Assembly: GCA_902806335.1 (NCBI GenBank)
Contig: CADCWG010000014.1
Location: 50,768-114,767, forward strand
Direction: 5' to 3'
Source of the DNA: an uncultured Thermomicrobiales bacterium
GTDB lineage: Bacteria; Chloroflexota; Chloroflexia; Thermomicrobiales; UBA6265
Length of the DNA: 64,000 bases
The position numbers were made by a program, and so were the translations under genes. Within the stretch, counting starts at the first letter, position 1; each line of letters starts with the position of its first letter. The notes under the pieces are model-generated. The model did not search any database, was not told the origin of the DNA, and worked only from the letters and a program-made list of their open reading frames with translations. Of this stretch, positions 11,129-20,020 are shown piece by piece.

Positions 11129-12365
11129 CCCTGGGGTTCGGCGTGCCGCAGACCGGGCAGGCGCGGTCCACGCGGGCGAGCGCTTCGCCACAGATCCGGC
11201 AGCGCTCTCGCGGGCCATCGTTCCCGTTGCCGCTCGACGACGGCTCCTCGCCGTGGGGGACGTCGGCGTCGGTAGGGGCGTGCCGCGGGTGCCCGTCCCC
11301 CCATCGGTGGCTTGCATCGGGGTGCTCCGCGGGCCGGGTTCCGGCTGCCGCCCGCCGGAGCCAGTCGTCCAGCACCGTCCCCCCTTCGCGCGGTTCATCC
11401 TGAGGCCCTGTCTCGTCTCGGGGACGGGACGAACGCGCGGGCGGTTCGTCTCCCGTGAGAGCCCCTTCTCGTGTGGGCCCCCCGGGCTGCTCGGGTCGGC
11501 GGATCGATTGGGCCCAGGCCGTCTGCCAGCCCTCAGACCCGTGGGCGACGGGGGGTCGGTGCCCGGCGTCGGGACGCCACGGTCGCGCCCGGTCCTCATC
11601 GCCGGGAGACCGGTCCGACGACAGCGTCACCGGGACCGTCCCACGGGCGATCGGCACCCCACGCGGCGGGGCGGACCGGTCCGGCCGCTCGATCTTGCCC
11701 GCGTCGGCCTGGCGCGGGACCCGCACCGGCCGAGCGCGCGGCGCGACGTGGTCCGGCTCGCCCCGACGATCGGGGGCCGAGCCCCATCCCGACGGCGTCC
11801 CGGCGCCGACCGGGACGGGGACGGATGGGTCCTCGGCCGCGCCGGGGAGGAGGCGTCGGCCGAGCAGCCCGGCGGCGACGGCGATGCCGGCGGCGGTGGC
11901 TGTCGCGACCAGGACCCACCCTGTCCCGTGGAGCAGACCCCGACCGACGATGCCACGCTCGATCGCCTGCCGCGGCGCGCCCTCGAGCAGGAATCGGTCG
12001 AGCGCGCCGAGCATAAAGCTCAGCAGCAGCACGCCGTTGCAGGCGGCGAGGAACGCGCCCGCGGCCCGCTCGCGGAGCGTCGGCCGGTGGTGCCCGAGCA
12101 GCACGCCGCCCGGATAGCCGAGCGCGGCGACGGCGCCGAGCAGCAGTGCGGCCGCGACGAGGAAGCGGGCGGCCTGCGGACGGAGATCGGCAAGGGTGGC
12201 CAGGTCGTCGCCCCACGGGCGGGCCCAGGCGCCCATCAGCGTGGCACCGAGCAAAATCGAGGCGGAGACCACGATCTCGCGGGGACCGCCCCGCCAGGCA
12301 CCCAGGGGCACCAGGAGCAGCAGCGCGACGAGGAGGAGGAGGTCGAGGGCGAGCGCGGCGGCCAT
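11124..12365 (-). CDS. CvpA-like membrane protein with C-terminal zinc ribbon
   Basis: A 413-aa protein. The first ~170 residues hold four or five hydrophobic helices in the arrangement of the CvpA/colicin V production family (start LALDLLLLVALLLLVPLGAW, then ILLGATLMGAW and a short-loop hairpin). A long Pro/Arg/Asp-rich, probably disordered, cytoplasmic linker follows (about 175-385). It ends in a rubredoxin-like zinc ribbon with two CxxC pairs (CRICG and CPVCG). The start is ATG 12365 with GGAGGG 8 nt upstream. It is divergent from the PHP gene. The family's role is poorly known; the zinc-ribbon fusion is unusual. The CvpA call rests on pattern only. Confidence 0.7.
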   Translation of the reverse strand: MAAALALDLLLLVALLLLVPLGAWRGGPREIVVSASILLGATLMGAWARPWGDDLATLADLRPQAARFLVAAALLLGAVAALGYPGGVLLGHHRPTLRERAAGAFLAACNGVLLLSFMLGALDRFLLEGAPRQAIERGIVGRGLLHGTGWVLVATATAAGIAVAAGLLGRRLLPGAAEDPSVPVPVGAGTPSGWGSAPDRRGEPDHVAPRARPVRVPRQADAGKIERPDRSAPPRGVPIARGTVPVTLSSDRSPGDEDRARPWRPDAGHRPPVAHGSEGWQTAWAQSIRRPEQPGGPTREGALTGDEPPARSSRPRDETGPQDEPREGGTVLDDWLRRAAAGTRPAEHPDASHRWGDGHPRHAPTDADVPHGEEPSSSGNGNDGPRERCRICGEALARVDRACPVCGTPNPRA

Positions 12366-12562
12366 GGGGCGAACCCTCCACCCGCGCCGGTTCGGTCGCG
12401 GCGGGGTTCGCCGGCCGCGCGGCCCGTGGACGTCGCGGCGGACCGGCGCGAGCCGGGACCGTTGGGCGTGGTTACCCTAAGGCTAGCACAGGGGAAGCGC
12501 GGCCCAGAGGCGCGGTTATGGTCAAGAGAAGAGTCCCATGTGCTACCATACTTCGCAAACGT

Positions 12563-12581
12563 TAGGCCACGTGGTGGCCTA
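12563..12581. promoter_or_regulatory. perfect palindrome TAGGCCAC-gtg-GTGGCCTA upstream of the PHP gene
   Basis: An 8-bp perfect inverted repeat around GTG, in the divergent space between the CvpA-like and PHP genes. An extended -10 (TGCTACCAT, 12541-12549) lies just before it, so it sits at or after the transcription start: a candidate operator or leader hairpin. Confidence 0.45.
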
Positions 12582-14806
12582 TGGGCGTCGGCCGACGATA
12601 CGTTGCGGTCGCGCCCAAAGAAAGGAGCGTTCCGATTAGCGACACGCTTTCGCCCAACGGCCCCTCGACCGCCTCGTCGCGGTCCGGGGGGCGCCGCCCG
12701 CGTCCCGCACGCGCCCAGGACGCCCGGGCGACGACCGCGCCGGTCGAGGCCACCGCCGCGCCGGCCGCGGACAGCCCGACGCGGGCCCCCCGTCCCGTCG
12801 CCGCCGCCGCTGTCTCCCAGCACCAGGCCGCGACCCATACCTGGCGACGGATGGACCTCCACGTCCATACTCCGGCCTCGGTCGACTACCAGGAGCCTTC
12901 GGTCACGCCGCTGCGGCTGCTCCAGCAGGCGGAAGCCCGCGGGCTGGACATCGTGGCGTTCACCGACCACAACTCGATCCGCGGCTACGCCGACCTCTGG
13001 CGCGAGATCGAAGACTTGGAACTGCTCGAGTACCTCAAGCGCCTCCAGCCCGTGGAAGAGGAGCGCCTGCGCGAGTACCGGCGCCTGCTCGGCAAGATCC
13101 TGCTCCTCCCGGGCTTCGAGTTCACCGCGACGTTTGGCTTCCACATCCTCGCGATCTTTCCCGAGAGCACGTCGGTGCGAAAGATGGAGCACCTGCTGCT
13201 CACGCTCGGCGTGCCCGAGGAGCGGTTCGGGTCGGGCGAGGTCGGCGCGACGACCGACGTGCTCCGCGCCTACGAGCTGCTCGACGAGGCCGGCGCGCTG
13301 GTCATCGGCGCCCACGCCAACTCGACCCACGGCGTCGCGATGCAGGGCCTCCGCTTCGGCGGCCAGACCAAGATCGCCTACACCCAGGACCCGCACCTGC
13401 ACGCGCTCGAGGTCACCGACCTCATCCTCAACGGGCACCGGCGCTCGACCGCCCGGTTCTTCAGCGGGACCAAGGCCGAGTACCCCCGCCGGATGCACTG
13501 CATCCAGGGCTCCGACGCCCACCGGCTGGAGCGCGACCCGAACCGGGAGTCGAACCTGGGCATCGGCGACCGGGCGACCGAGGTCGACCTGGCGACGGTC
13601 TCGTTCGCCGCGCTGAAGGCGCTGTTCCTCAGCGACGAGTTCGAGCGGACACGGCCCTATCTCGGCGGCACCGAGGCGATCGAGGTGTTCCGCGAGGCGC
13701 GCGCCGAAGGCAACACCGTCGACCAGGCCTTCCACGAGAACCTGAGCACCAAGCGAACGGGCGTCGGCCACGTGCTGCGCGACATCGTCGCGCTGGCGAA
13801 CACCGGCGGCGGCACGGTCTACGTCGGCGCGAGCGCCTTCGAGAAGCGGCCCCTGGTCGGGGTGCCAGACGTGAATGCCGCCGCCGAGGAGTTGAGCGCC
13901 GAGCTGGCCCGGCAGGTCACGCCGGCGCTGACGGTCGCCACGGAGACGCTGCCCATCGAGGGGAAGGATCTCCTCGTGGTGCGGGTCGCCCCGGGACCCG
14001 AGAAGCCGTACGCCCTCGCCCCGGGGAACATCTTCGTCCGCGAGGAAGGCGAGTCGGTCCCCGCGTCCCGCGACCAGATCGTGGCGATGGTCCAGGAGGG
14101 CCGCGCGGCGATGATGGCGCCGGTCGTGGTCCCGCCGGGCGCTCCCGCGATGCTGCCGTCGCCGGCTGACCCGGCCGCCGATCGCCCGGGCTCGCGCCGG
14201 CCCGCGGACCCCGGCGAGCAGGGTGAGCCCGTCGCTCCCGGCCGCAACGGCCGGCGTGATGGTGCGGTTGCCGACCGCCAGCCGACCGAGGGTCGCCGGG
14301 CGACCAACGGCTACGACGCCGACCGGGCGGCCGTGGCGCCCCGGCGGGCCCAGGTTGCCGCCGAGCCGGTGGCCGTCCGGCCAGCGCCGCCGCCAGCGCG
14401 GCCCGCGCCGACGGGCTACCTCGACGAGGTGACCGAGGACGCCGAGGACGACGACGTGCTGCCGACCAGCGGCGTCGAGGTCGTGGAGTCCTACGAGCAG
14501 AACGGGGTGGTCTACTACACCGTTCGCGACCTCAAGCACCAGACCTACGTCCACAACGTTACCCGTGACACCTCGAAGCGGCTCTGGCGGTACGCGATCG
14601 AGCAGCACGAGGAGCACCCCGTCGACGAGGGCGCCGTCCGCTGGGTGGGTGACTTCGGGTTCCTCAAGAGCTACCGTCCCCGTGGCGGCGAGCGCCGCTT
14701 CAACCTCGCCTACCGGGGTGACGGCGAGCCGCGCGTCTTCTACGGCGTCGGCGGCGAGGACCTGGCGCCCGAGTGGCTCGCGGCCATCCCGCCCCGCCGG
14801 GACTGA
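12581..14806 (+). CDS. PHP-domain phosphoesterase fused to an AlbA_2/Schlafen-type domain
   Basis: A protein of up to 741 aa. Residues ~90-345 form a PHP metal-dependent phosphoesterase domain: [31 protein letters not shown] and GSDAHR give the expected His/Asp ligands. Residues ~355-520 form an AlbA_2 (divergent AAA-4, Schlafen-like) domain with [13 protein letters not shown] and FVREEG. A Pro/Ala-rich linker and a ~90-residue C-terminal domain of unknown type follow. The start is unsure: ATG 12581 has no SD, whereas AAAGGAG (12621-12627) stands 7 nt before an in-frame ATT at 12635, a possible rare start. PHP domains act in DNA repair, nucleotide and phosphate hydrolysis; AlbA_2 binds nucleic acids. 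A nucleic-acid-linked job is inferred. Confidence 0.85.
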   Translation: MGVGRRYVAVAPKERSVPISDTLSPNGPSTASSRSGGRRPRPARAQDARATTAPVEATAAPAADSPTRAPRPVAAAAVSQHQAATHTWRRMDLHVHTPASVDYQEPSVTPLRLLQQAEARGLDIVAFTDHNSIRGYADLWREIEDLELLEYLKRLQPVEEERLREYRRLLGKILLLPGFEFTATFGFHILAIFPESTSVRKMEHLLLTLGVPEERFGSGEVGATTDVLRAYELLDEAGALVIGAHANSTHGVAMQGLRFGGQTKIAYTQDPHLHALEVTDLILNGHRRSTARFFSGTKAEYPRRMHCIQGSDAHRLERDPNRESNLGIGDRATEVDLATVSFAALKALFLSDEFERTRPYLGGTEAIEVFREARAEGNTVDQAFHENLSTKRTGVGHVLRDIVALANTGGGTVYVGASAFEKRPLVGVPDVNAAAEELSAELARQVTPALTVATETLPIEGKDLLVVRVAPGPEKPYALAPGNIFVREEGESVPASRDQIVAMVQEGRAAMMAPVVVPPGAPAMLPSPADPAADRPGSRRPADPGEQGEPVAPGRNGRRDGAVADRQPTEGRRATNGYDADRAAVAPRRAQVAAEPVAVRPAPPPARPAPTGYLDEVTEDAEDDDVLPTSGVEVVESYEQNGVVYYTVRDLKHQTYVHNVTRDTSKRLWRYAIEQHEEHPVDEGAVRWVGDFGFLKSYRPRGGERRFNLAYRGDGEPRVFYGVGGEDLAPEWLAAIPPRRD

Positions 14807-14814
14807 GCCGACGC

Positions 14815-15741
14815 GTGGGAGCGATCGAGGCGGGCCGGCGCGACGAGGCGGCGCCGTCCCGCCGTCCCGCCGCCGATGTCGGGGGTGACTGGCGGGCCCG
14901 GGTCCTGGTCGGGACCTGCTCGTGGACCGACCACGAGGGTTTCTACCCTCCCGGCACTAAGCCGACCGACCGGATCGCCGCCTACGCCCGGCGGTTCCCG
15001 CTGGTCGAGGTCAACAGCAGTTTTCATAACCCGTTGCCCGCCGCCACCTACGCGGGCTGGACCGAGCGCACGCCGGAAGGGTTCACCTTCAACGTCAAGG
15101 CGTACAGCGCGCTGACGCTGCACCGCCCCGACGAGCCGCCCACCCCCGAGCGCTTCGCCGCCTTCCGCGCGTCCTACCGGCCCCTGGTCGATGCCGGCAA
15201 GCTCGGCGCGGTGCTGTTCCAGTTTCCGCCGCGGTTCGACGCATCCGAGCCGAACCGGGCGCACCTCGCCCGCGTCGCCGAGGCGATGGTCGGCGAGACC
15301 TCGGTAGTCGAGTTCCGGCACCGGTCGTGGCTGGCACCGGAGCGCGCTGCCGAGACGCTCGACCTGCTCGCTCGGCTCGACCTCGGCCACGTCGTTGCCG
15401 ACGCCCCGGAGGGCGCCGTCGGCGCGATGCCGACGGTGGTGGCGGCGACCACCCCGGCGCTCGCCTACGCCCGGCTCCACGGCCGCGGGCAGGAGGCACC
15501 GCCGGGCGATACGAGCGCGCCGGCGGACCGCCGCGACTACCGGTACGAGGCGGCCGAGCTCGAGGGACTGGCCGGCATGGCGCGTGAACTCGCGGACCGC
15601 GCCCGGGTCGTCCACGTGCTGTTCAACAACCAGCGCCGCTACTCGGCTCCCAACGCCGAGTCCCTGCGCCGCCTGCTCGGCCAGCTCGACCGCCCGCCGG
15701 AGAGCGATCTGGGTCGGCAGTTGCCGCTGCTCGGCGGCTGA
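14815..15741 (+). CDS. DUF72 family protein (YecE-like TIM barrel)
   Basis: DUF72 protein, 308 aa from GTG 14815 (8 nt after the PHP stop; starting further upstream at 14773 would overlap that gene). Seen: VLVGTCSWTDHEGFYPPG, VEVNSSFHNPLPAATYAGW, FTFNVKA, LFQFPPRF, VEFRHRSW and a C-terminal VLFNNQRRYSAPNAE, all in family order. The fold is a TIM barrel with conserved acidic and aromatic pocket residues; no reaction is agreed for the family. It is probably translationally linked to the PHP gene upstream, which gives a weak hint of a role in nucleic-acid or phosphate metabolism. Confidence 0.88.
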   Translation: MGAIEAGRRDEAAPSRRPAADVGGDWRARVLVGTCSWTDHEGFYPPGTKPTDRIAAYARRFPLVEVNSSFHNPLPAATYAGWTERTPEGFTFNVKAYSALTLHRPDEPPTPERFAAFRASYRPLVDAGKLGAVLFQFPPRFDASEPNRAHLARVAEAMVGETSVVEFRHRSWLAPERAAETLDLLARLDLGHVVADAPEGAVGAMPTVVAATTPALAYARLHGRGQEAPPGDTSAPADRRDYRYEAAELEGLAGMARELADRARVVHVLFNNQRRYSAPNAESLRRLLGQLDRPPESDLGRQLPLLGG

Positions 15742-16027
15742 CCCCCGCCGCTCCGGCCTTGCCGGCGCCGGGGGTCCCGCCGTCCACGCCGGCCGGCGAG
15801 GATGACCACCCGGTATCCGCGGGGTCGGGCCACCGGCCAGGCAGACTCCCCTCCCGAGCGGGCCCGTCACCAAGACGGGTTACGATGCCGGATCGACGGA
15901 ACCACGGCGCGGGGTGGGCACCGTTGAGGTGTCTCCCCTGGCGCCGAACTCGCCCTCTTCGGCTGGCTCACGGTGGTCGCCTGGTCATCGTCCCGCCCCG
16001 CCGTTACCGACCCTGACGCGGCTTCGT

Positions 16028-16187
16028 CTCCGGGTAGTCACAGGGTTCGGCCGTTCGGTGGTGCCACGGGGGGCGCGCCGACGTCGTTGCCCGCCCGGGG
16101 CAAGCCCCGCGCTCAGGGACGAACCCGGCGGAAGCCGGCTGCGATCCAGCCGGGCGAAGCGCCAGCGATCACCCGGATCCGGTATCA
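16028..16187 (+). repeat. dispersed ~150-bp MITE-like repeat, copy B
   Basis: Reads on the plus strand: TCCGGGTAGTCACAGG ... GGTGGTGCCACGGGGGGC ... CGCCCGGGGCAAGCCCC ... GCTCAGGGACGAACCCGG ... GCGATCACCCGGATCC-GGTATCA. It matches the reverse complement of copy A along its whole length with scattered changes. It lies in the noncoding space between the DUF72 and binding-protein genes. Confidence 0.75.
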
Positions 16188-16558
16188 GGCACCAGGCCGG
16201 CCGAAGGCGACTGCCGGGGCGTTGCCTGCGGCGCCGGCGATCTCCCCAAACTCGTATCGTCCCAGGTGAACCCGCCCGAGAGCCCCGGAACCCAATGCGA
16301 TCCAGGAGGTGGTGCCACGGGCGACCCGCCTAGACCAGCGTCGCGCGGAAGGCGTCCGGGTCCCACGGCGCCGGGCCGAGTGCCAGACCGTGGTCTCCCC
16401 CCAGTTGAGCCTGAGCAAGGTAGGCGCTTGGGCCGCGGAAGCCGCGGTCCGCACGAGGCGGGGCGTCCGTCCCGGCGATCCGCGCCGGGAAACGCGCCGC
16501 CCCCGTCGGGCGGATGCCGGACGGGGACGGGGCGACGATCTGAGCTGTGAGCCGTACG
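16188..16558. other. non-coding space downstream of the family 5 binding protein
   Basis: With 15742-16027 this makes more than 600 bp without a convincing gene on either side of repeat copy B. GGTGGTGCCACGGG occurs again at 16310-16323, suggesting a fragment of the same repeat. Short ORFs here lack SD sites and look like compositional noise. Confidence 0.5.
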
Positions 16559-18397
16559 CTAGCCGAGCGCCGCGTCCCTCCGGAGCACCACCACCTCGCT
16601 GTCGAACCGGATCGGCAGGCGGCCCGTCCACGGGCCCTGCTTGGTTCCGGTCAGCCAGGGCTTCTGGACGAACATCTGGACCCAGTTGCCGAGCGGCGCG
16701 TAGACGGCGTTGCGCAGAGCGAGCTCCTCGGCCGCCCGGTAGGCCTCGTTGCGCGCGGACTCGTCCAGCTCGCGGTCGGCCTGGGCGGTCAACTCGTCGA
16801 ACTCGGCGGCGTCGGCGCCGGGGGTGAAGTCGCCCTGGTCCTCCAGGTCGGCGTTCCAGTTGAACCAGCCCGCCATGTAGGGCGAGTCGGTGCGCAGGGC
16901 ATAGCTGAGCAGGTGCGGGGTATCGGTGACCACCCACCACCACATCGATGTCAGCTGAATCCCGCCCTCGTCCCGGCGCAGGTCGTCGATCTGACTCTGG
17001 GTGCGGCTGGTGTCGTGGGAGATCGAGATCTCAAGGTTCTCGTTGAGCATCTCGACCAGCGCTGCGCCGCGCTCAAGTTCCTCGGCGGGCTCGTCGGCGC
17101 TCTGGTAGAACGTGATCGCCGGCAGGGTGGAGCGGTCCTCGAAGCCCGCCGCGTCCAGTTCCGCCCGCGCGGCGTCGACGTCAAACGCGAGCCCCTCGGG
17201 GGCCTCGTAGTTGGCGACCGTGGCGAGCGACGGCGGCGTGAAGGCCGTGGTCGGGACGTAGGTGCCCTGGTAGATCTCGTTCGCCCACCGGTCGCGGTCG
17301 ATGGCCTGGGCGAAGGCCCGCCGGACGCCGACGTTGTCGAAGGGCTCCTTCGTAAAGTCCATCGCCAGCGAGCGGGTCGAGCCGGACGGCTCGATCCGAA
17401 CCAGTTCCGCGCTGAGGGTCTCGTCGCCGGTGACCTCCTCCAGCAGCGAGATCGGCACGTCGGCCGACGCCGCGTCCTCGTCGCGATAGAGGTCGAGCGC
17501 GGTCTGGTCGGCCTCCGGCCCGGTCACGATCGGCCAGGTGATCTGCGCCAGCGACGCCGGCGTGCCCTCCCAGTGGTTCTCGTTGCGCTCCATCGTGATG
17601 CTCTCGGCCGGGTCGAAGGCCGTGACCCGCCAGGGGCCGGTGCCGGCGTCCGCGAGCACGAAGTTGTCCCCCTCGGCCTCGATCACCGCCGGGTCGACCA
17701 CCGACCAGACGAAGGCCGCGAGGTAGGAGAGGAAGTAGCTGTAGGGCTCGGCGAGGGTGATCGCGACCGTGACGTCGTCGATCGCCTCGAAGCCGATCTC
17801 GTCGCTCTCGCCGTCGATGAAGGGGCCGTAGCCCTCGACGAGCGACATAAAGCTCGCCATCGGGGACGTCTCGTTGGGGTCGAGCGCCCGTCGCCAGGAC
17901 GCGACAAAGTGCTCGGCGAGGACCGGGTTGCCGTTGGCGTAGAGGAGGTCCGGCCGCAGGGTGAACGTGTAGGTCAGCCCGTCCTCGCTGACCTCGTAGC
18001 TCTCGGCGAGGTCCTCGGTGACCGCGCCGGTCTCGGTGTAGCGCATCAGGCCGCCCCAGACGTTGGGGAACAGCACCCAGAAGGGGCCCCAGTTCGTCGC
18101 CCGGTGGGGGTCGAGGGTCACCTGCTCGCCGTAGGGGTTGAACGGGACCACGATCTCGGCGTCGGTGTCGGCCTCGCCGTCCTGGGCGCTGGCGGAGACG
18201 CGCGGCGTGCCGGCGGCCACGGCGGCTCCCGTGCCGAGTCGGGCGGTGGCCACCGCGCCGGCGGTGATCGCCGACCAGCGGATCACCTCGCGTCGCGTCG
18301 CCGACGGGCAGTTCGCGGCGAGGGTGCGCCGGAGGTGGTCCAGCTGCCTCCGGTCGTCATCGTTGGCATGGCGCGCGGCGCGCGGCTGGTCGGGCAT
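16559..18397 (-). CDS. peptide/solute ABC transporter substrate-binding protein, family 5, Tat-exported
   Basis: An OppA/DppA-type binding protein of 612 aa. Seen: the twin-arginine-like export signal TRREVIRWSAITAG at about residues 33-46, the family 5 start VTLDPHRATNWG, LAESYEVSEDGLTYTFTLR, and a C-terminal lobe ending with the ELALRNAVYAPLGNWVQ region. It binds oligopeptides or other solutes outside the membrane. The start is ATG 18397 with AGGAGG 9-10 nt upstream; an ATG 84 bp further out lacks an SD. No OppB/C/D/F genes are nearby, so this is an orphan that must work with a transporter encoded elsewhere. Confidence 0.9.
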   Translation of the reverse strand: MPDQPRAARHANDDDRRQLDHLRRTLAANCPSATRREVIRWSAITAGAVATARLGTGAAVAAGTPRVSASAQDGEADTDAEIVVPFNPYGEQVTLDPHRATNWGPFWVLFPNVWGGLMRYTETGAVTEDLAESYEVSEDGLTYTFTLRPDLLYANGNPVLAEHFVASWRRALDPNETSPMASFMSLVEGYGPFIDGESDEIGFEAIDDVTVAITLAEPYSYFLSYLAAFVWSVVDPAVIEAEGDNFVLADAGTGPWRVTAFDPAESITMERNENHWEGTPASLAQITWPIVTGPEADQTALDLYRDEDAASADVPISLLEEVTGDETLSAELVRIEPSGSTRSLAMDFTKEPFDNVGVRRAFAQAIDRDRWANEIYQGTYVPTTAFTPPSLATVANYEAPEGLAFDVDAARAELDAAGFEDRSTLPAITFYQSADEPAEELERGAALVEMLNENLEISISHDTSRTQSQIDDLRRDEGGIQLTSMWWWVVTDTPHLLSYALRTDSPYMAGWFNWNADLEDQGDFTPGADAAEFDELTAQADRELDESARNEAYRAAEELALRNAVYAPLGNWVQMFVQKPWLTGTKQGPWTGRLPIRFDSEVVVLRRDAALG

Positions 18398-18728
18398 CGG
18401 GAGGGTCCTCCTCGGGACGTGGGCGGGCACGGCCGGCATCGTCCGCCGGTCGCGGGCCGCGTCGAGTGAATCGTCGTCCATGCTTCGTCAGGCCGGGTCG
18501 CTCCGGCCGGTCCGGTCGCTCCGGTCGCGCCAGGAGATCGGGTGTCTCGTCGGTCGCCGGCTACGCTACCACGGGCGCGACGACCCGGCCAACGGGGGGC
18601 CTCCCCGTCGCTCATTCTCCTCAACGGCCGGGAGCGGACATCGGTTCCGCGGGATGCCGGTATTGTCCCGCTCCCGCGCCGAGGCAGCGAGACCACCGCG
18701 CCGCATCCGGGGCAGCGCCGTGCTCCGC
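18398..18728. other. intergenic space between two minus-strand genes
   Basis: 331 bp without a gene. It holds a short direct duplication of GTCGCTCCGG (about 18487-18525) and no clear promoter or terminator. Confidence 0.4.
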
Positions 18729-19778
18729 TCAGACCTGGTAGGCGTAGTCGCGCGAACCGGCGTCCTCCAGGAAGCGGGCGAGCAGCGCGACCGTGGCGTC
18801 GATGTCGGCGGTGCTCGCCATCTCGTTGACGGTGTGGACGTAGCGGGTCGGGATCGAGAGCGTGATCGCCGGCGCGCCTGCCCGTGCGCGCTGCATCGCC
18901 CCGGCGTCGGTTCCTCCCCGCGGCAGGACCTCGAGCTGGCAGGCGATCCCGTGGTGGTGGGCCAGGTCGCGCAGGTGGCGCAGAAGCTTGGGATTGGCGA
19001 GGTGGGAGGAGTCGAAGACCTTGATCGCCACCCCGTCACCCAGGCGGGTGACGGTCTGCTCCCCGGCGCCACCCGGTACGTCGCCGGCCAGGGTCACGTC
19101 GAGCGCGACGGCGATGTCTGGCTCGAGCGCGTAGGCCGCCGTCTGCGCGCCACGGAGGCCGACCTCCTCCTGCGTGGTGGCGACGGCCACGACCTCCGCC
19201 GTCCCGCCCCCCATCGCGCGGACGGCCTCGATCATCACGTAGACCCCGAGCCGGTCGTCGAGGGCCTTGCTCACGACCGCGTCGCCGACCGGTTCGGTGG
19301 TGCGGTCCAGCGTGACCATGTCGCCGACCTCGACCGCCGCCCGGACGGCGTCGCCGCCCAGCCCGACGTCGACGAACAGCTCGTCCAGCTTGGGCGACTT
19401 GCCGGCCTCGCCGGGTTCCAGCAGGTGGATCGGCTTGGCCGCCGGCTGGACCACTCCGCGGAGGACGCCACCGACGCCGTGGACGAGGACCCGCTGGGCG
19501 ATCAGCACGCGGGCGTCGAACCCGCCGACCGGCTGGAGGCGGAGGAAGCCCCGGTCGTCGACGTGCTTGACCAGGAAGCCGATCTCGTCCATGTGGGCGG
19601 CAATCATCACCCGCGGGCCGCCCGCCCCGCGCTTGGTCCCGATGAGATTGCCGAGGGTGTCGACCCGTAGCTCGTCCACGAGGGGCCGGAGTTCCTCCGC
19701 CACTACCGCGCGGACGGCGTCCTCGTGGCCCGCGATGCCGGGCGTCTCGCAGAGCCGCTTGAGCAGATCCATGTTCAC
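18729..19778 (-). CDS. M42 family aminopeptidase (first copy)
   Basis: A 349-aa M42 co-catalytic metallo-aminopeptidase/endoglucanase-like protein (FrvX/TET type). All metal and catalytic residues are visible: His in AAHMDEIG, bridging Asp in KALDDRLG, general-base Glu pair in TTQEEVG, Asp in ALDVT, and His in RYVHTVNEM. Members form large dodecameric tetrahedral particles that trim peptides in the cytoplasm. The start is given as GTG 19778, 11 nt after GGGGAG; ATG 19772 is two codons in and is the alternative. A second M42 gene at 42731-43789 is clearly paralogous but diverged. Confidence 0.93.
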   Translation of the reverse strand: MNMDLLKRLCETPGIAGHEDAVRAVVAEELRPLVDELRVDTLGNLIGTKRGAGGPRVMIAAHMDEIGFLVKHVDDRGFLRLQPVGGFDARVLIAQRVLVHGVGGVLRGVVQPAAKPIHLLEPGEAGKSPKLDELFVDVGLGGDAVRAAVEVGDMVTLDRTTEPVGDAVVSKALDDRLGVYVMIEAVRAMGGGTAEVVAVATTQEEVGLRGAQTAAYALEPDIAVALDVTLAGDVPGGAGEQTVTRLGDGVAIKVFDSSHLANPKLLRHLRDLAHHHGIACQLEVLPRGGTDAGAMQRARAGAPAITLSIPTRYVHTVNEMASTADIDATVALLARFLEDAGSRDYAYQV

Positions 19779-19960
19779 GGCGGTGTCGTCTCCCCGGCTC
19801 GCGTCCGATGCCGCGCGAGGGGCCCATCGCCCCACGCTCGTCGGTCGCGTCGCGCCGACCGCCGGATGCTAGCAGCGGCAGTGGTTCGGCAACAAAGCGG
19901 GCACCGCACCGATGGGGACCACCCTCGGGACGCGGTGCCCCGATCCGCGCCGAGGCGAGC

Positions 19961-19990
19961 GGAGGGGCGGGCCGAATGGCCCGCCCCTCC
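19961..19990 (-). terminator. terminator hairpin after the DUF3352 gene
   Basis: A 13-bp perfect stem (19961-19973 with 19978-19990), loop gaat, 30 bp past the stop of the minus-strand gene at 20021. No T-tract, like the other hairpins in this window. Confidence 0.7.
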
Positions 19991-20020
19991 CGATACCCAT
20001 CGATGTCCCGGTGCCCGTGA

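Noticed and set aside
12236..14617. 793-aa minus-strand frame opposite the PHP gene
   Set aside because: Antisense shadow; the true minus-strand gene is the CvpA-like protein ending at 11124.
18487..18525. Short direct repeats of GTCGCTCCGG as a CRISPR-like or iteron array
   Set aside because: Only two units without spacers of constant length; no cas or replication genes nearby.
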